A stretch of 64,000 nt of DNA from Planctomycetota bacterium (lineage in GTDB: Bacteria; Planctomycetota; Planctomycetia; Pirellulales; Lacipirellulaceae). Made by a program: the position numbers and the translations under genes. This document shows, one piece after another, positions 26,474-35,270 of the stretch. The stretch lies in the NCBI GenBank assembly GCA_029259915.1, contig JAJDED010000015.1, forward strand, positions 1 through 64,000. The letters are read 5' to 3'. Numbering within the stretch: the stretch's first letter is position 1; every line of letters starts with the position of its first letter. Below the pieces are notes generated by a model. That model ran no database searches. It worked only from the letters and a program-made list of their open reading frames with translations, and was not told the origin of the DNA.

Positions 26474-27412
26474 GTGAAGCAAGTTCGCAAAATACTCAAA
26501 CCCCGTCGAGACTCCGCGCTGCGCGAGGTGGCACGCTGGCAGGAGGATTTTGCCGACTACTTGCGGAGCGAATGCCATCTGGCCGACAACACGGTCGAAG
26601 CCTACTCGCGGGATCTGACGCGATTTTTCGCCTGGCTGGGAAACCGCCGCCTGCAAGGGCTGTCGATAAGCGATCTGGCAGGTTATCCAGCCTGGCTGAT
26701 AGAGCAGTCGCTCGCCCCGAAAAGCGTCACTCGGCACGTGGCCTCGCTAAAAGTTTTCTTTCGCTACCTTCAGCTTGAAGGAGCGTTAACCGACAATCAG
26801 GCCGAACTGCTCGGGTCCCCGAAACTCTGGCAGCGCGTGCCGCAGGTTTTGTCGGTCAGCCAGGTCGAAGCCTTGTTGGCCTCGCCTCGGCGTGCCGACC
26901 CGCATTGGCTCCGAGATCGAGCAATTCTGGAGTTGCTCTATGCCACGGGCTGCCGGGTTTCCGAATTGGCCACGTTGCAACTCCGGGACATGCACCTGGC
27001 AGAGCGTACCTGCCTTTGCCGAGGCAAGGGAGACAAGCAGCGAATCGTTCCACTCGGCACACAAGCCATTGCAGCAGTCGAACGCTATTTACAGAAAGAA
27101 CGCCCAGAGCTGGCCGCACGCCGGGGCTCCAGTTGCAAAGAACTGATACTCTCCGTGCGAGGAGCGAGCTTGCGTCGCGAACGGATATGGGAATTGATCA
27201 AGAAATACGCAACGCGAATCGGCGCACCAAACGAAATTAGCCCCCACTCGCTCCGCCACAGCTTTGCCACCCACCTACTCGCCGGCGGCGCCGACCTCCG
27301 CCACGTGCAAGAAATGCTCGGCCACGCCAGTATCGTCACCACGCAAATCTACACCCACGTCGACCACACCCGCCTGCAAAAAGTGCATCGCGAATTTCAC
27401 CCCCGGGCGTAA
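26474..27412 (+). CDS. xerD: Tyrosine recombinase XerD-like
   Basis: 312 aa, the Xer length. The SAM-like N-terminal domain covers about 25-105 ([22 protein letters not shown]). The catalytic residues are Arg in [30 protein letters not shown] (His-x2-Arg), His of [16 protein letters not shown], and Tyr of that segment. The C-terminal tail ...[10 protein letters not shown] is the XerD-like ending that contacts the partner recombinase. It starts with GTG 26474. Chromosome dimer resolution at dif is the expected role. It is not associated with a mobile element. Confidence 0.92.
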   Translation: MKQVRKILKPRRDSALREVARWQEDFADYLRSECHLADNTVEAYSRDLTRFFAWLGNRRLQGLSISDLAGYPAWLIEQSLAPKSVTRHVASLKVFFRYLQLEGALTDNQAELLGSPKLWQRVPQVLSVSQVEALLASPRRADPHWLRDRAILELLYATGCRVSELATLQLRDMHLAERTCLCRGKGDKQRIVPLGTQAIAAVERYLQKERPELAARRGSSCKELILSVRGASLRRERIWELIKKYATRIGAPNEISPHSLRHSFATHLLAGGADLRHVQEMLGHASIVTTQIYTHVDHTRLQKVHREFHPRA

Positions 27413-27433
27413 TACCGCTAAGCCGCAAGCGAC

Positions 27434-27916
27434 TCATCGCTCGGCCATCGGCGCAAAGCGCACGCGCTCCACAAGCTTGTGCTGCTGGCCGTTGTCGATG
27501 TAGCCGGTGACCGCGGTAATCGCGTTGATGACGTAGCGATACTTCAGATCGTAGTCCGCCTCGATTTCGACTTCAAGCTCGGTCGAACCTGGGCCGGCAG
27601 CGTCGTCGACCAGGGTAAGAATTCGCGATTGAAGATCGAAAAACGGATTTCCGCTATCCAGCACCTCATCGCCCAATTGCACGCTGGCCAACTCCCGATC
27701 CGGCGTAGCCCGCAAACGGACTTTCAAAAGCGGCGTCTCACTCGGCTCGCTCGATTCGCTGGCACTGGCCGAAGGCATACGGATATTGAAATCGCCCTCG
27801 GGAAGCACAATTTTGAACGTAAACACAAAAAACACGAGCAACTGAAACACGATGTCAATCATCGGCGTCATTTGCAACACGATATGCTCGCGGCGATCAC
27901 TGTTTCGAATTTTCAT
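27434..27916 (-). CDS. ExbD/TolR-family biopolymer transport protein
   Basis: 160 aa. One N-terminal membrane span follows LQMTPMIDIVFQLLVFFVFTF, with the conserved Asp of the MIDIVFQLL motif as the proton-pathway residue. The C-terminal part is a periplasmic domain. It is the last gene of a minus-strand operon with a second ExbD and an ExbB. A 327-bp gap holding repeat elements separates it from the other ExbD. It ends 21 bp from the XerD stop (convergent). Confidence 0.85.
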   Translation of the reverse strand: MKIRNSDRREHIVLQMTPMIDIVFQLLVFFVFTFKIVLPEGDFNIRMPSASASESSEPSETPLLKVRLRATPDRELASVQLGDEVLDSGNPFFDLQSRILTLVDDAAGPGSTELEVEIEADYDLKYRYVINAITAVTGYIDNGQQHKLVERVRFAPMAER

Positions 27917-27957
27917 CGCGTCTCAAGGGAAAAATACTAGTTAGTCCTACAGGATTA

Positions 27958-28224
27958 AACCACAAAGGCACGAAGGCACAAAGAAATTTATGAATTATTG
28001 ATGGTTGCGCGGCGAATGAATCCCGTCGCTAGCATTTCACTCGCTAAATTCGGGCTTCCGTTGGGCGCCCTGGGTTCATTAGTAGCGCAAGAGTCAATAA
28101 GAGCCTATTCCAGAACCGAGTTGGAAGCGTCCAGCGGCCAGGAATATCAGCCCAACCAGACGGTATTGGGACGGGCAGTAAAACATTTCCTTCCATTTCT
28201 TAGTGCCTTCGTGTCTTCGTGGTG
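27958..28224. repeat. Inverted ACCACNAAGNCACGAAGGCAC repeats enclosing about 270 bp
   Basis: The left end reads AACCACAAAGGCACGAAGGCAC from 27957, and the right end, inverted, reads GTGCCTTCGTGTCTTCGTGGT up to 28223. The ends are imperfect inverted copies of a dispersed repeat (related forms at about 36846 and 39871). The insert is between the two ExbD genes and has no recognised product. It could be a mobile-element-like insertion that split a tighter operon. Confidence 0.7.
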
Positions 28225-28243
28225 AAAAAATTCGCCCATGCCT

Positions 28244-28714
28244 CTACGGCGCCCTTGCGCGAATTGTGCGCAGTTCGCTTTGTTGGCCGCGGAGGGCGAA
28301 GCGTTCGAACTCCAATTGTTGGCACGTCTGGATCACTTCTTGGACGATCCCCGTCTTCGCGCTTTCGTCGGCCCGGATGATGACCGTGACATCGGAAAGT
28401 TTCTTTGACGTATGCCGCAGGATGATCTGCGTTTCTCGTAACAACTCCGAACGCAACTGGGCCAATTGCGTGAGCTCTCGGCCGGCGTAAATGTACCGAT
28501 CTTGCTTGGTGAGATGGATCGTCAACGGCTGCTCGTAGGGCGACTCGGGGGGGCGGGCCAATTCGCTCGCCGGGAGCGTAACGCGCTGGTCCTGCTCGAC
28601 GTCTGAAAAGTTGATCACCAGCATAAAGAAGGCAATCAATTGAAACGTCATGTCGATCATCGGCGTCAGATCGCCTTCGACAATACCGCGCGGACCTCGT
28701 GGACGAATTCGCAT
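28244..28714 (-). CDS. ExbD/TolR-family biopolymer transport protein
   Basis: 156 aa. MIDMTFQLIAFFMLVINF holds the conserved proton-path Asp and the single membrane span; the rest is a periplasmic domain. It is downstream of the ExbB gene by 25 bp, so the two are cotranscribed. Two different ExbD subunits in one operon are common in planctomycete and other Exb/Tol loci and suggest a hetero-oligomeric motor, but this is inference. Confidence 0.87.
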   Translation of the reverse strand: MRIRPRGPRGIVEGDLTPMIDMTFQLIAFFMLVINFSDVEQDQRVTLPASELARPPESPYEQPLTIHLTKQDRYIYAGRELTQLAQLRSELLRETQIILRHTSKKLSDVTVIIRADESAKTGIVQEVIQTCQQLEFERFALRGQQSELRTIRARAP

Positions 28715-28739
28715 GCGCTCGCTACTCTCGAAAACTTGC

Positions 28740-29552
28740 TTAGGCGGGTTTCTTCTGGAAACGGCTCATCAGACCTTCGCTGACGATCCCCACTTCGAGA
28801 ACCAAGCGGGCAACACGATTTCGCAACAGGTTGTAAGCAGCCAACGCAGGAATTGCCAACGCCAAGCCTACAAACGTGGTGAACAACGCCGTGGAGATAC
28901 CCTGAGCCAACGCCTGCGGGTCGGGAGCGCCAGTGGCCGTGTTGGCAATCAGCTTAAACGAATCAATCATGCCGCTAACCGTGCCCAACAACCCGATCAT
29001 CGGGCTCAACGTGCCAATCAACGCCAGATAGCTGAGCCGATGTTCCAGCCGCATGTTTTCCTCTTCGCCAACTTCTTGCATGCCTTCCAAGGCTTCGCTG
29101 TACCCGGTCGACACTTTCGCCAGCCCCGCCGAAAGCACATGGCCAAGAAACGATTCGTCGGATCGCGCAAGATCGTAGGCCTCTTGATATTGTTGGGCGT
29201 CGAGATGCTGTTCGAAGTTGGAGATCAATTCCGAAGGGACCACGTTCTCGCGACGTGCCGTGAGCAGGTTCATCACAAACAGAGCAACCAAAGTAAAAGA
29301 CAAGCCCAGAAACACCAGCCCATAGAACCAACCGAGCGAGTCGGCTGCCCAAGAGAGATAGCTAATCTCGTCAACCGCGGCATCGCTGCCGGCAACATCC
29401 TGTTCAGCTGCCGGCGCGGGGCCCTCCGCATCTTGAGCAATCGCCAGATCGTGGCTGCCGACGAAAATCGAGAACACGCCCACCAACAGACACAAACCGG
29501 CCAGCCGTGGGACGATTCGCTTTTGGTTCAAAAATGTCATTGCCAATCGCAT
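28740..29552 (-). CDS. ExbB/TolQ/MotA-family proton channel protein
   Basis: 270 aa. An N-terminal signal-like segment (residues 14-39) and an Ala/Asp-rich linker precede a span at about 75-95 (LGWFYGLVFLGLSFTLVALF). The family core is LALIGTLSPMIGLLGTVSGMID followed by GISTALFTTFVGLALAIPALAAYN. It forms the pentameric motor channel with the ExbD partners. The extra N-terminal region upstream of the first span occurs in many planctomycete ExbB proteins. It probably uses proton force to act on the outer envelope. Confidence 0.9.
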   Translation of the reverse strand: MRLAMTFLNQKRIVPRLAGLCLLVGVFSIFVGSHDLAIAQDAEGPAPAAEQDVAGSDAAVDEISYLSWAADSLGWFYGLVFLGLSFTLVALFVMNLLTARRENVVPSELISNFEQHLDAQQYQEAYDLARSDESFLGHVLSAGLAKVSTGYSEALEGMQEVGEEENMRLEHRLSYLALIGTLSPMIGLLGTVSGMIDSFKLIANTATGAPDPQALAQGISTALFTTFVGLALAIPALAAYNLLRNRVARLVLEVGIVSEGLMSRFQKKPA

Positions 29553-29745
29553 CTTGCGCGTTCTCCTGAAAAATTAGTTTGGTGACCGGGGCGTCGTGAT
29601 CTGTCTAATGTAACTTTCCGACCAGGATCGTCCAATCTCTATTCGCAGCAGGTTTACAAGAAATGAAAATCGCCAAAGACATCGGAGTGAATTCGGAGTG
29701 CGGAATTGCCTAGCTCCTAGCTCCTCACGCCTAGCTCCTCGTTCC

Positions 29746-30786
29746 TCACTGTTTCGCCCATCGGCTGGTGGGGTATCGCTGCTGCAATCGTTGACGGGCA
29801 TCCTGGGAGCGCTGTTTGTAGCCGAGAATTTCCCACAAACGGGTTAATTCGTGCAATGCTTTGGCATGCAGATCGGTCGCGCTGGAGAACAGCACGTCCA
29901 CATGCAGAAACGCATCGCAAGCCGCTTTGTTTTCACCGGTCTGTAGATAACATTCGCCAAGGGCGTTGTAAGCATGAGCCAGAAGCTCGGTTTCCTCGGC
30001 ATCCGTATGGGAAACAATCTTCTCGATCGCAGCAATAGCTTCCTTTGTCTGGCCTGTGGCTGCCTGGCTAACGGCACGTTGAAGAGTTATCTCCAACCCT
30101 AAACTCCCGGCTGCGGAACTTGCTGCGGCAGACGCCAGCGCCTCATCAAATTTTTCCAGCGATTGGGAATGTTCGCCCTCTTCTTGCAGCAACTTCCCCG
30201 TGAGCAGCGCCGACCGAGCTTTGAAGTATGCGGCAGGCGCTTTGGCCAACTTGGCGTACTGCCGGCGTGCTTCCTCTCGATTGCCGTCGGCAAGAAACAA
30301 GCTTCCCAGCAATTCGATTGCCGCAGACACATGATAACTGCGTCGATGTTGCGATAAAAACTTCTTGGCCAATCCGATTGCCGACTGAAGATCCCCTTGT
30401 CCCGCATTGGCAATCTTGGCTTGGCATTGCAGTAAAAGAAATTCCACTTCCGCGATAATTTCGTTTCGATCGATCGCCGAGCGGTCGATCTTGCCAAGCA
30501 TCTCCAAAGCATCCTCAAATCGCCCCCGACCCAAAACCAGGCGGGCAGAATTGAGCTCGGCCGGTTCGCCAGAAAAATAAACGCTGCGAATCTCTTCGAC
30601 TGGTACTTTGCTTTCCACACCCCCCTTGGAAATAGTGATCGAGAGGACCGAAACATCGGTAATTTTTCCCGTATCTACTCCCGTGCGCCGGCGAATACGG
30701 TCCTGTGCCGACACTTGTGAGCAACAAAACATTAACATCCCAGCCACGATCGCCATGGACCAGCAAGTTCGCGAAAACTGTTTCAT
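29746..30786 (-). CDS. TPR-containing exported protein
   Basis: 346 aa. A signal peptide (MKQFSRTCWSMAIVAGMLMF...VSAQ, residues 1-24) leads into tetratricopeptide-like repeats (LVLGRGRFEDALEMLGKI, LLADGNREEARRQYAKLAKAP-type, AYNALGECYLQTGENKAACDAFLHV). It overlaps in reading frame upstream by four bases if a GTG at 30813 is used; ATG 30786 fits the signal better. It lies between the large TPR gene and the ExbB gene in one operon, so it probably serves as a periplasmic scaffold for the motor. Its length and TPR content are typical of YbgF/CpoB-type partners of Tol. Confidence 0.7.
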   Translation of the reverse strand: MKQFSRTCWSMAIVAGMLMFCCSQVSAQDRIRRRTGVDTGKITDVSVLSITISKGGVESKVPVEEIRSVYFSGEPAELNSARLVLGRGRFEDALEMLGKIDRSAIDRNEIIAEVEFLLLQCQAKIANAGQGDLQSAIGLAKKFLSQHRRSYHVSAAIELLGSLFLADGNREEARRQYAKLAKAPAAYFKARSALLTGKLLQEEGEHSQSLEKFDEALASAAASSAAGSLGLEITLQRAVSQAATGQTKEAIAAIEKIVSHTDAEETELLAHAYNALGECYLQTGENKAACDAFLHVDVLFSSATDLHAKALHELTRLWEILGYKQRSQDARQRLQQRYPTSRWAKQ

Positions 30787-30809
30787 GATAAATCCCGTTT
30801 GTTGTCTCT

Positions 30810-33800
30810 TCACTTCGCCAACTCCGCTTCGACCTGTTGTTGCAAGGCATTAAAAGCCGACTTCCATTTTGGGCCTCCGAGATCGGCATAGATGCGCTTC
30901 ATCAACTCGATATTTTTCCGTGCGGATTGTAGTTGTTTTATCCGCTCGGGGCCATTGGCGAGCTGCGCTGCCAGGAACCTTGTCCGAACTACATTGTAGC
31001 GCGCCTCGAAGAACAGGTCGTGATACTTTTGCACCTTCGAAGGATCAGGCGCAGCACCGTTTTTGCCGACACCTGCCCGTTGTTTCGCCTGGTCGGCAAT
31101 GGCTGCAATCCGGAGCCAACCCCAGACCAAGTTCTTTTTGTTTGCCTGCGGCATCGACCCGCGGATGGCACTCTCAAGTTTGTTCGCATCGCCTGCACTT
31201 TGGCCCCACTCGACAAGCGTTGCCGCGGCTGCCTGTTGCAGTTCGAGCATATTGGGTTTCTCAGATAGAATACGAGCAACCTGATCGAACGCCGCAGAAT
31301 AATCTTCCTTGGCCAACAGACAATCGGCCAATCGCTTTCTCACACCGAGAACGGCAAGCTCGCTGGGTGCGTAGTCCGGATCTTTCAGAACATCGCCCAA
31401 GATCGCACGATAAATTTTTTCAGCCTGGTCCAAATACCGTTTCGCGGCCTCACCCGACAAGCCCTCGCCCAATTGCAAGTTGGATTGGGCGATCCAATTT
31501 CGAATTTTCCAGTCCTTCGTATTTTCGCTTTGCGAGATGCGTTGGAGCAAATCCTCAAACGCCGCAGCCACGGTCTGTGCCTGCTCCGTTTTCCCCGCAC
31601 TGGAAAGCTCGCGGATTTGCCGCTGCAATTGCTGACCGAGTCCCAAGTAAATACGCAGAAGCCGCTGCCGGGCATCGTCGGCTTGGCCGAGCGTTGCCTC
31701 CAGCGCTTGCATCATTTGCTGGGATTTTTTTCTTTGCGGAGGATCAATAGAAATGAACGCACGCAACGCCGCCTTGTACGCTTCCTGGGCAAACGCAGCA
31801 GACTGGGAGCTTTTGTCCAGATCATCTGCTGCCGCCAAAGGACCCACATGTGGATTCTCCAGCACTTCAATCGCCCGTTCGAACTCCCCTTGTGCCAACA
31901 GCACTTGGACGTAATAGAGAACTCCCTGAGCAGACTGCACCAAAGCAGAACCTTCCGCGGCAACCGTGGCATAGCCACGCGCCAGCAATTCCGCTGCCCG
32001 CGATTTCAGTGCGCCCATCGCCGGATCGATTTGCTCCTGATCGCCCGATGTCGATTGCAAATAACGCACCCACAGTGCGCCGCCAAGATTCAACTCGGCC
32101 AAGTGTCGATTCGCTTCGGGCAGTTTGCGCAAAAGCTCCTCGGCATCCTCGAGGCGATTGTTTTGCAAAGCAATTTGGATGAGCAGATTCACTGCCGAGC
32201 CGGCCTCGGGCGAATCGGGCCAACGATTCGCCACGAACTGGGCCAACGCGACGATTTGCGCTGCCTCGTAACTAGAATCGGATTGCGATTGCCGGGCTTG
32301 CAGATAGAGCCGCTCCAAAGCAGCCAGCGCCACTTTCGCCGCACCTGCGGCGTAGTCGCTCTCCGGATAACGCCGGGCTAAAAACTCTCCCAAGACGGCC
32401 GCTTCCCGAATTCGATTTTCTTCCCAATACAACCAACACAAGTAATAGCGCGCTGCTAATAGATCTTCGAGTTTGATTTCTTCGCTTGCCAAATCGAGCG
32501 CCCGCTGGAAATAGTGGATCGCGTCGGCCTGATTCTGTGCCGTTTGCTGTTGAAGATCGCGGACCGCTTCCGGATTGTTATTAGCCGCAAGTTTTGCTGC
32601 CAGCCTCGAGGAATTCATTTGCTCCAAGGCGGTCTTGCCGGCAGTAAAAGCCTCGTCAAACGTCTTACTATCGATCGGCTTCACGGAATCGCCATTCGAC
32701 GCGGCAGACCCCAGTCGGGCCTCTTCTTGAAACTCACCCGCATGTCGAGCTACCTCACGCAGCAACCGCCGTGCTTCCGACCGTAGCTTTCGCGATCCCC
32801 CATTGTCTTCGCTGGCCGCCTTAGCTTCGTAGGCTTCTGCAAGTCGAAACGCCACCGCCAGCCATTCCGCTCGCTTGAGCTCGTTGCTACGGGCATCATT
32901 CAGCCAATCGCGACATTCGCCAATCGCTTTGTCATGCTTGCCATCGGCAAGAAAACACTCGGCCCGATGCCGATACGCTCGGGCGCCGAGCCGGCGGAAG
33001 TCGGGATTGCCCGTCGGCTGGTCGATCAAATCTTCGTAACACGCGAGCGCATCGTTCCACTGCTCGGCGTCCTGATAACATCGCCCTTCATAAAACCGAC
33101 CGTAGTAGCCGATCAGTTTGTCGCGATAGTCTTCGGATATTTTTTTGAAAGCTTCCGCAGCCGCGTCGAGCGACTCCCGATGCTTTTCGGAACCAGCAGC
33201 GTACGTTCCTGCCATCTCATAGCGAAGAGTCGCCAACCGGAGACGAGCTTCCGCTTGTTTGTTGACAAGCTGCTGACGGGTCGGCCCCTCAGCGGGGTTT
33301 TCGTGGGCCATGGCACCATGAGGAAGTGTTTGCAGCTTGCGCTCGCATGCGGCAGAAAGTTTGTCGAGAGTTGCCGCGGAAGCTGTCAGCAGCTTGCGAG
33401 ATTGCTCGAATAGCGTTTTTCGCTCCGACGTTGCTTGGGTCGGCAATCGTTCGGCTTGCGCTTTCTTGGAAAGGGCCTGCTCGGCAATCAGGATACTGGC
33501 CTGGCTCAAAGCATCGAAGACTTGCGGGGAATCGCTGTGACTAGCGGCAAAGTTTTGAAAACCCTCGACAGCCCGCGCACGCATCTTGCTTCGACGTTTC
33601 GCGTTGACCGATTGCTTTGCCAGCGTCGCAAACGTCGTGGCCCGCTCAAACTCGAGACGATCGAGAAACGCCGGTGACGCAAGCGGATCCTGTTCGGATG
33701 CTTCCAGGGTTTCCAATGCCGTGTCGTGCCAGCCTCGCGCTCGCAAGCCGACAAGAAACTTCTCGGCCAAGTCTTCCGCCTGCGCAAAGCACGTGCTTCC

Positions 33801-33914
33801 CAGCAACAAGGCAAACACTAGCGTGCCACGAAGAATGCCTAGATGCGCAGCATTCGCTCGCGCTATGCGAAAAGACAATTTTGAACTCACCAAAAGGCCT
33901 TTCCGGGGATTCAT
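30810..33914 (-). CDS. Very large exported TPR-repeat protein
   Basis: 1034 aa. A signal segment at 27-46 (LRGTLVFALLLGSTCFAQA) is followed by about a thousand helical residues with many TPR-like units (GYYGRFYEGRCYQDAEQWNDALACYEDLI; YRHRAECFLADGKHDKAIGECRDWL; YYLCWLYWEENRIREAAVLGEFLARRYPES). It is the first gene of the TPR-TPR-ExbB-ExbD-ExbD operon and starts at ATG 33914. It probably builds a periplasmic scaffold. No enzyme motif was found. A foldback repeat lies upstream in the promoter region. Confidence 0.75.
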   Translation of the reverse strand: MNPRKGLLVSSKLSFRIARANAAHLGILRGTLVFALLLGSTCFAQAEDLAEKFLVGLRARGWHDTALETLEASEQDPLASPAFLDRLEFERATTFATLAKQSVNAKRRSKMRARAVEGFQNFAASHSDSPQVFDALSQASILIAEQALSKKAQAERLPTQATSERKTLFEQSRKLLTASAATLDKLSAACERKLQTLPHGAMAHENPAEGPTRQQLVNKQAEARLRLATLRYEMAGTYAAGSEKHRESLDAAAEAFKKISEDYRDKLIGYYGRFYEGRCYQDAEQWNDALACYEDLIDQPTGNPDFRRLGARAYRHRAECFLADGKHDKAIGECRDWLNDARSNELKRAEWLAVAFRLAEAYEAKAASEDNGGSRKLRSEARRLLREVARHAGEFQEEARLGSAASNGDSVKPIDSKTFDEAFTAGKTALEQMNSSRLAAKLAANNNPEAVRDLQQQTAQNQADAIHYFQRALDLASEEIKLEDLLAARYYLCWLYWEENRIREAAVLGEFLARRYPESDYAAGAAKVALAALERLYLQARQSQSDSSYEAAQIVALAQFVANRWPDSPEAGSAVNLLIQIALQNNRLEDAEELLRKLPEANRHLAELNLGGALWVRYLQSTSGDQEQIDPAMGALKSRAAELLARGYATVAAEGSALVQSAQGVLYYVQVLLAQGEFERAIEVLENPHVGPLAAADDLDKSSQSAAFAQEAYKAALRAFISIDPPQRKKSQQMMQALEATLGQADDARQRLLRIYLGLGQQLQRQIRELSSAGKTEQAQTVAAAFEDLLQRISQSENTKDWKIRNWIAQSNLQLGEGLSGEAAKRYLDQAEKIYRAILGDVLKDPDYAPSELAVLGVRKRLADCLLAKEDYSAAFDQVARILSEKPNMLELQQAAAATLVEWGQSAGDANKLESAIRGSMPQANKKNLVWGWLRIAAIADQAKQRAGVGKNGAAPDPSKVQKYHDLFFEARYNVVRTRFLAAQLANGPERIKQLQSARKNIELMKRIYADLGGPKWKSAFNALQQQVEAELAK

Positions 33915-34283
33915 CGGCGTAGAAGTCCTAGGACTCAGCCTGGCCGATAAAGATTTTTCTGTTCCTATCCATCAATCCATTGTGGCCTGTTCCAAATCCA
34001 TTTTACACAAACCAGCTTGGGACACTAGAACCGAGCATTTCCAAGGCTAAATCAACCGTCAAACCGAGTGCTTTGTCACAAACATTTTTTCGGGGTGCAA
34101 CCTCGTTTCCTATCGAATTTGCTAGGAGGAAACGAGGTTGCACCCCGAAAATTAAATGTTGTCAAAGCACTAGTGTCCGCAATTGGCATGGGTAGGTAAA
34201 CTTGAACCTGGGGGACAAATAGCATTTGGGCAAGTATTGCGAGCTAATTTCTACCTAGAAAATTTTCAGTCTGTAGGTGTTAC
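33915..34283. other. Divergent intergenic region with foldback element
   Basis: The 369 bases between the divergent TPR operon and the OB-like pair hold the palindromic element at 34067-34171. No additional gene was recognised. Confidence 0.6.
34067..34171. repeat. 105-bp foldback (MITE-like) element
   Basis: The outer ends AGTGCTTTG (34067-34075) and CAAAGCACT (34163-34171) are inverted copies. Inside, arms of 25 bp at 34087-34111 (TTTTCGGGGTGCAACCTCGT...) and 34127-34151 (...CGAGGTTGCACCCCGAAAA) are perfect inverted copies with a 15-base loop. A single end, AAGTGCTTTGACAA, occurs at 48769. It is too short to code for anything. Confidence 0.85.
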
Positions 34284-35270
34284 GTGTTACGGTTTGGCGT
34301 CGGTGAAACACAAGTGAAGAAGGGCCAGCCTGGCGGCGAGCGGTGGCGGCTTTGGGTGCTGGTAATCGCTTTAGGACTGGTGGTGATCGCGATGCGCCAA
34401 CTCGGCAAACCGCAAACTGCGGAAAATCTTGGGCGTTTGTTTCTGGAACAACCGCCGATCAAAGAGGACGTCGCAATTGTTTCCACGCCGCGTTCGGTCC
34501 GAACTTCTCCAAATCTTGCACGGCGAGAGCAGATCGATTCTCGCACCGCGGAACCGCGAGTCGCGCATGCAGCGCTTGGCAACTTGGCGCAGGTGAAAGA
34601 TAATACATTTTTCCGTCCCCAGGAAAGAGAACCGTGGTTTTCAATCTTCGATCATTTGCTAAAAACCACAGCCGAGGAGTTGGCTGAGGATACAATCGGG
34701 GCGCTGTCGTATGCCCAACTTTTGCAGCAACCCGAAAAATATCGCGGTCGTGTGATTACGCTTCGAGGAATTGTCGCGCGCTGCGAAGTTCAATATCCCG
34801 AAGAGAACGAGCTGGGGATCACGTCGTATTTTCGGTTGTGGATTCGCCCCGAGGGAGGTGGGCAGTGGCCGTTCGTGGTGTATTGCTTAGAGCTGCCGAA
34901 TGATTTTCCCCAGGGAGACAATTTGCGAGCGGAGATCGAAGCGACGGGGATTTTCTTTAAGAATTGGTCGTATCCCTACGACGATGCAATGGGCGTTGCG
35001 CCGGTAGTGCTGGCCAAAGGAGTCCAGTGGCGTCAACCGAAGACTGTGCAGAGAAAAAAAACTGTTACACGCCGTGGAGTGGTTTGGGGAATGGTAGGAG
35101 CGGCGTTTTTGGCCGGCGGCGTCGTGTGGTTCGCGCTGCGACATACTCGGCGAAGTCCGCATGTCGTGCCCGACTACCCAGATACTATTGCCCCGTCAGG
35201 ATCATTGAACGCGGAGGAAACTCTATTTTCGCTTTCGAAGTCTGCCGCGGGCGAAAAGGAGAATGCGTGA
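34284..35270 (+). CDS. Membrane protein with OB-like domain, first of a pair
   Basis: 328 aa. A GTG start gives an N-terminal span (RLWVLVIALGLVVIAMR, about 22-38), a linker, and a domain at about 150-260 with GRVITLRGIVARCEVQ...VVYCLELPNDFPQGDNLRAEIE followed by ATGIFFKNWSYPY...VAPVVLAKGVQW. A second span (VVWGMVGAAFLAGGVVWFAL) is near the C-terminus. The stop overlaps the GTG of the next gene by 4 bases. I do not recognise a named family; the beta-rich central domain resembles an OB fold. Confidence 0.6.
   Translation: MLRFGVGETQVKKGQPGGERWRLWVLVIALGLVVIAMRQLGKPQTAENLGRLFLEQPPIKEDVAIVSTPRSVRTSPNLARREQIDSRTAEPRVAHAALGNLAQVKDNTFFRPQEREPWFSIFDHLLKTTAEELAEDTIGALSYAQLLQQPEKYRGRVITLRGIVARCEVQYPEENELGITSYFRLWIRPEGGGQWPFVVYCLELPNDFPQGDNLRAEIEATGIFFKNWSYPYDDAMGVAPVVLAKGVQWRQPKTVQRKKTVTRRGVVWGMVGAAFLAGGVVWFALRHTRRSPHVVPDYPDTIAPSGSLNAEETLFSLSKSAAGEKENA

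Noticed and set aside
34964..35266. Long upstream extension of the second OB-like protein
   Set aside because: The extended part reads through the first gene in another frame and has no conserved content. The coupled GTG at 35267 is a better start.
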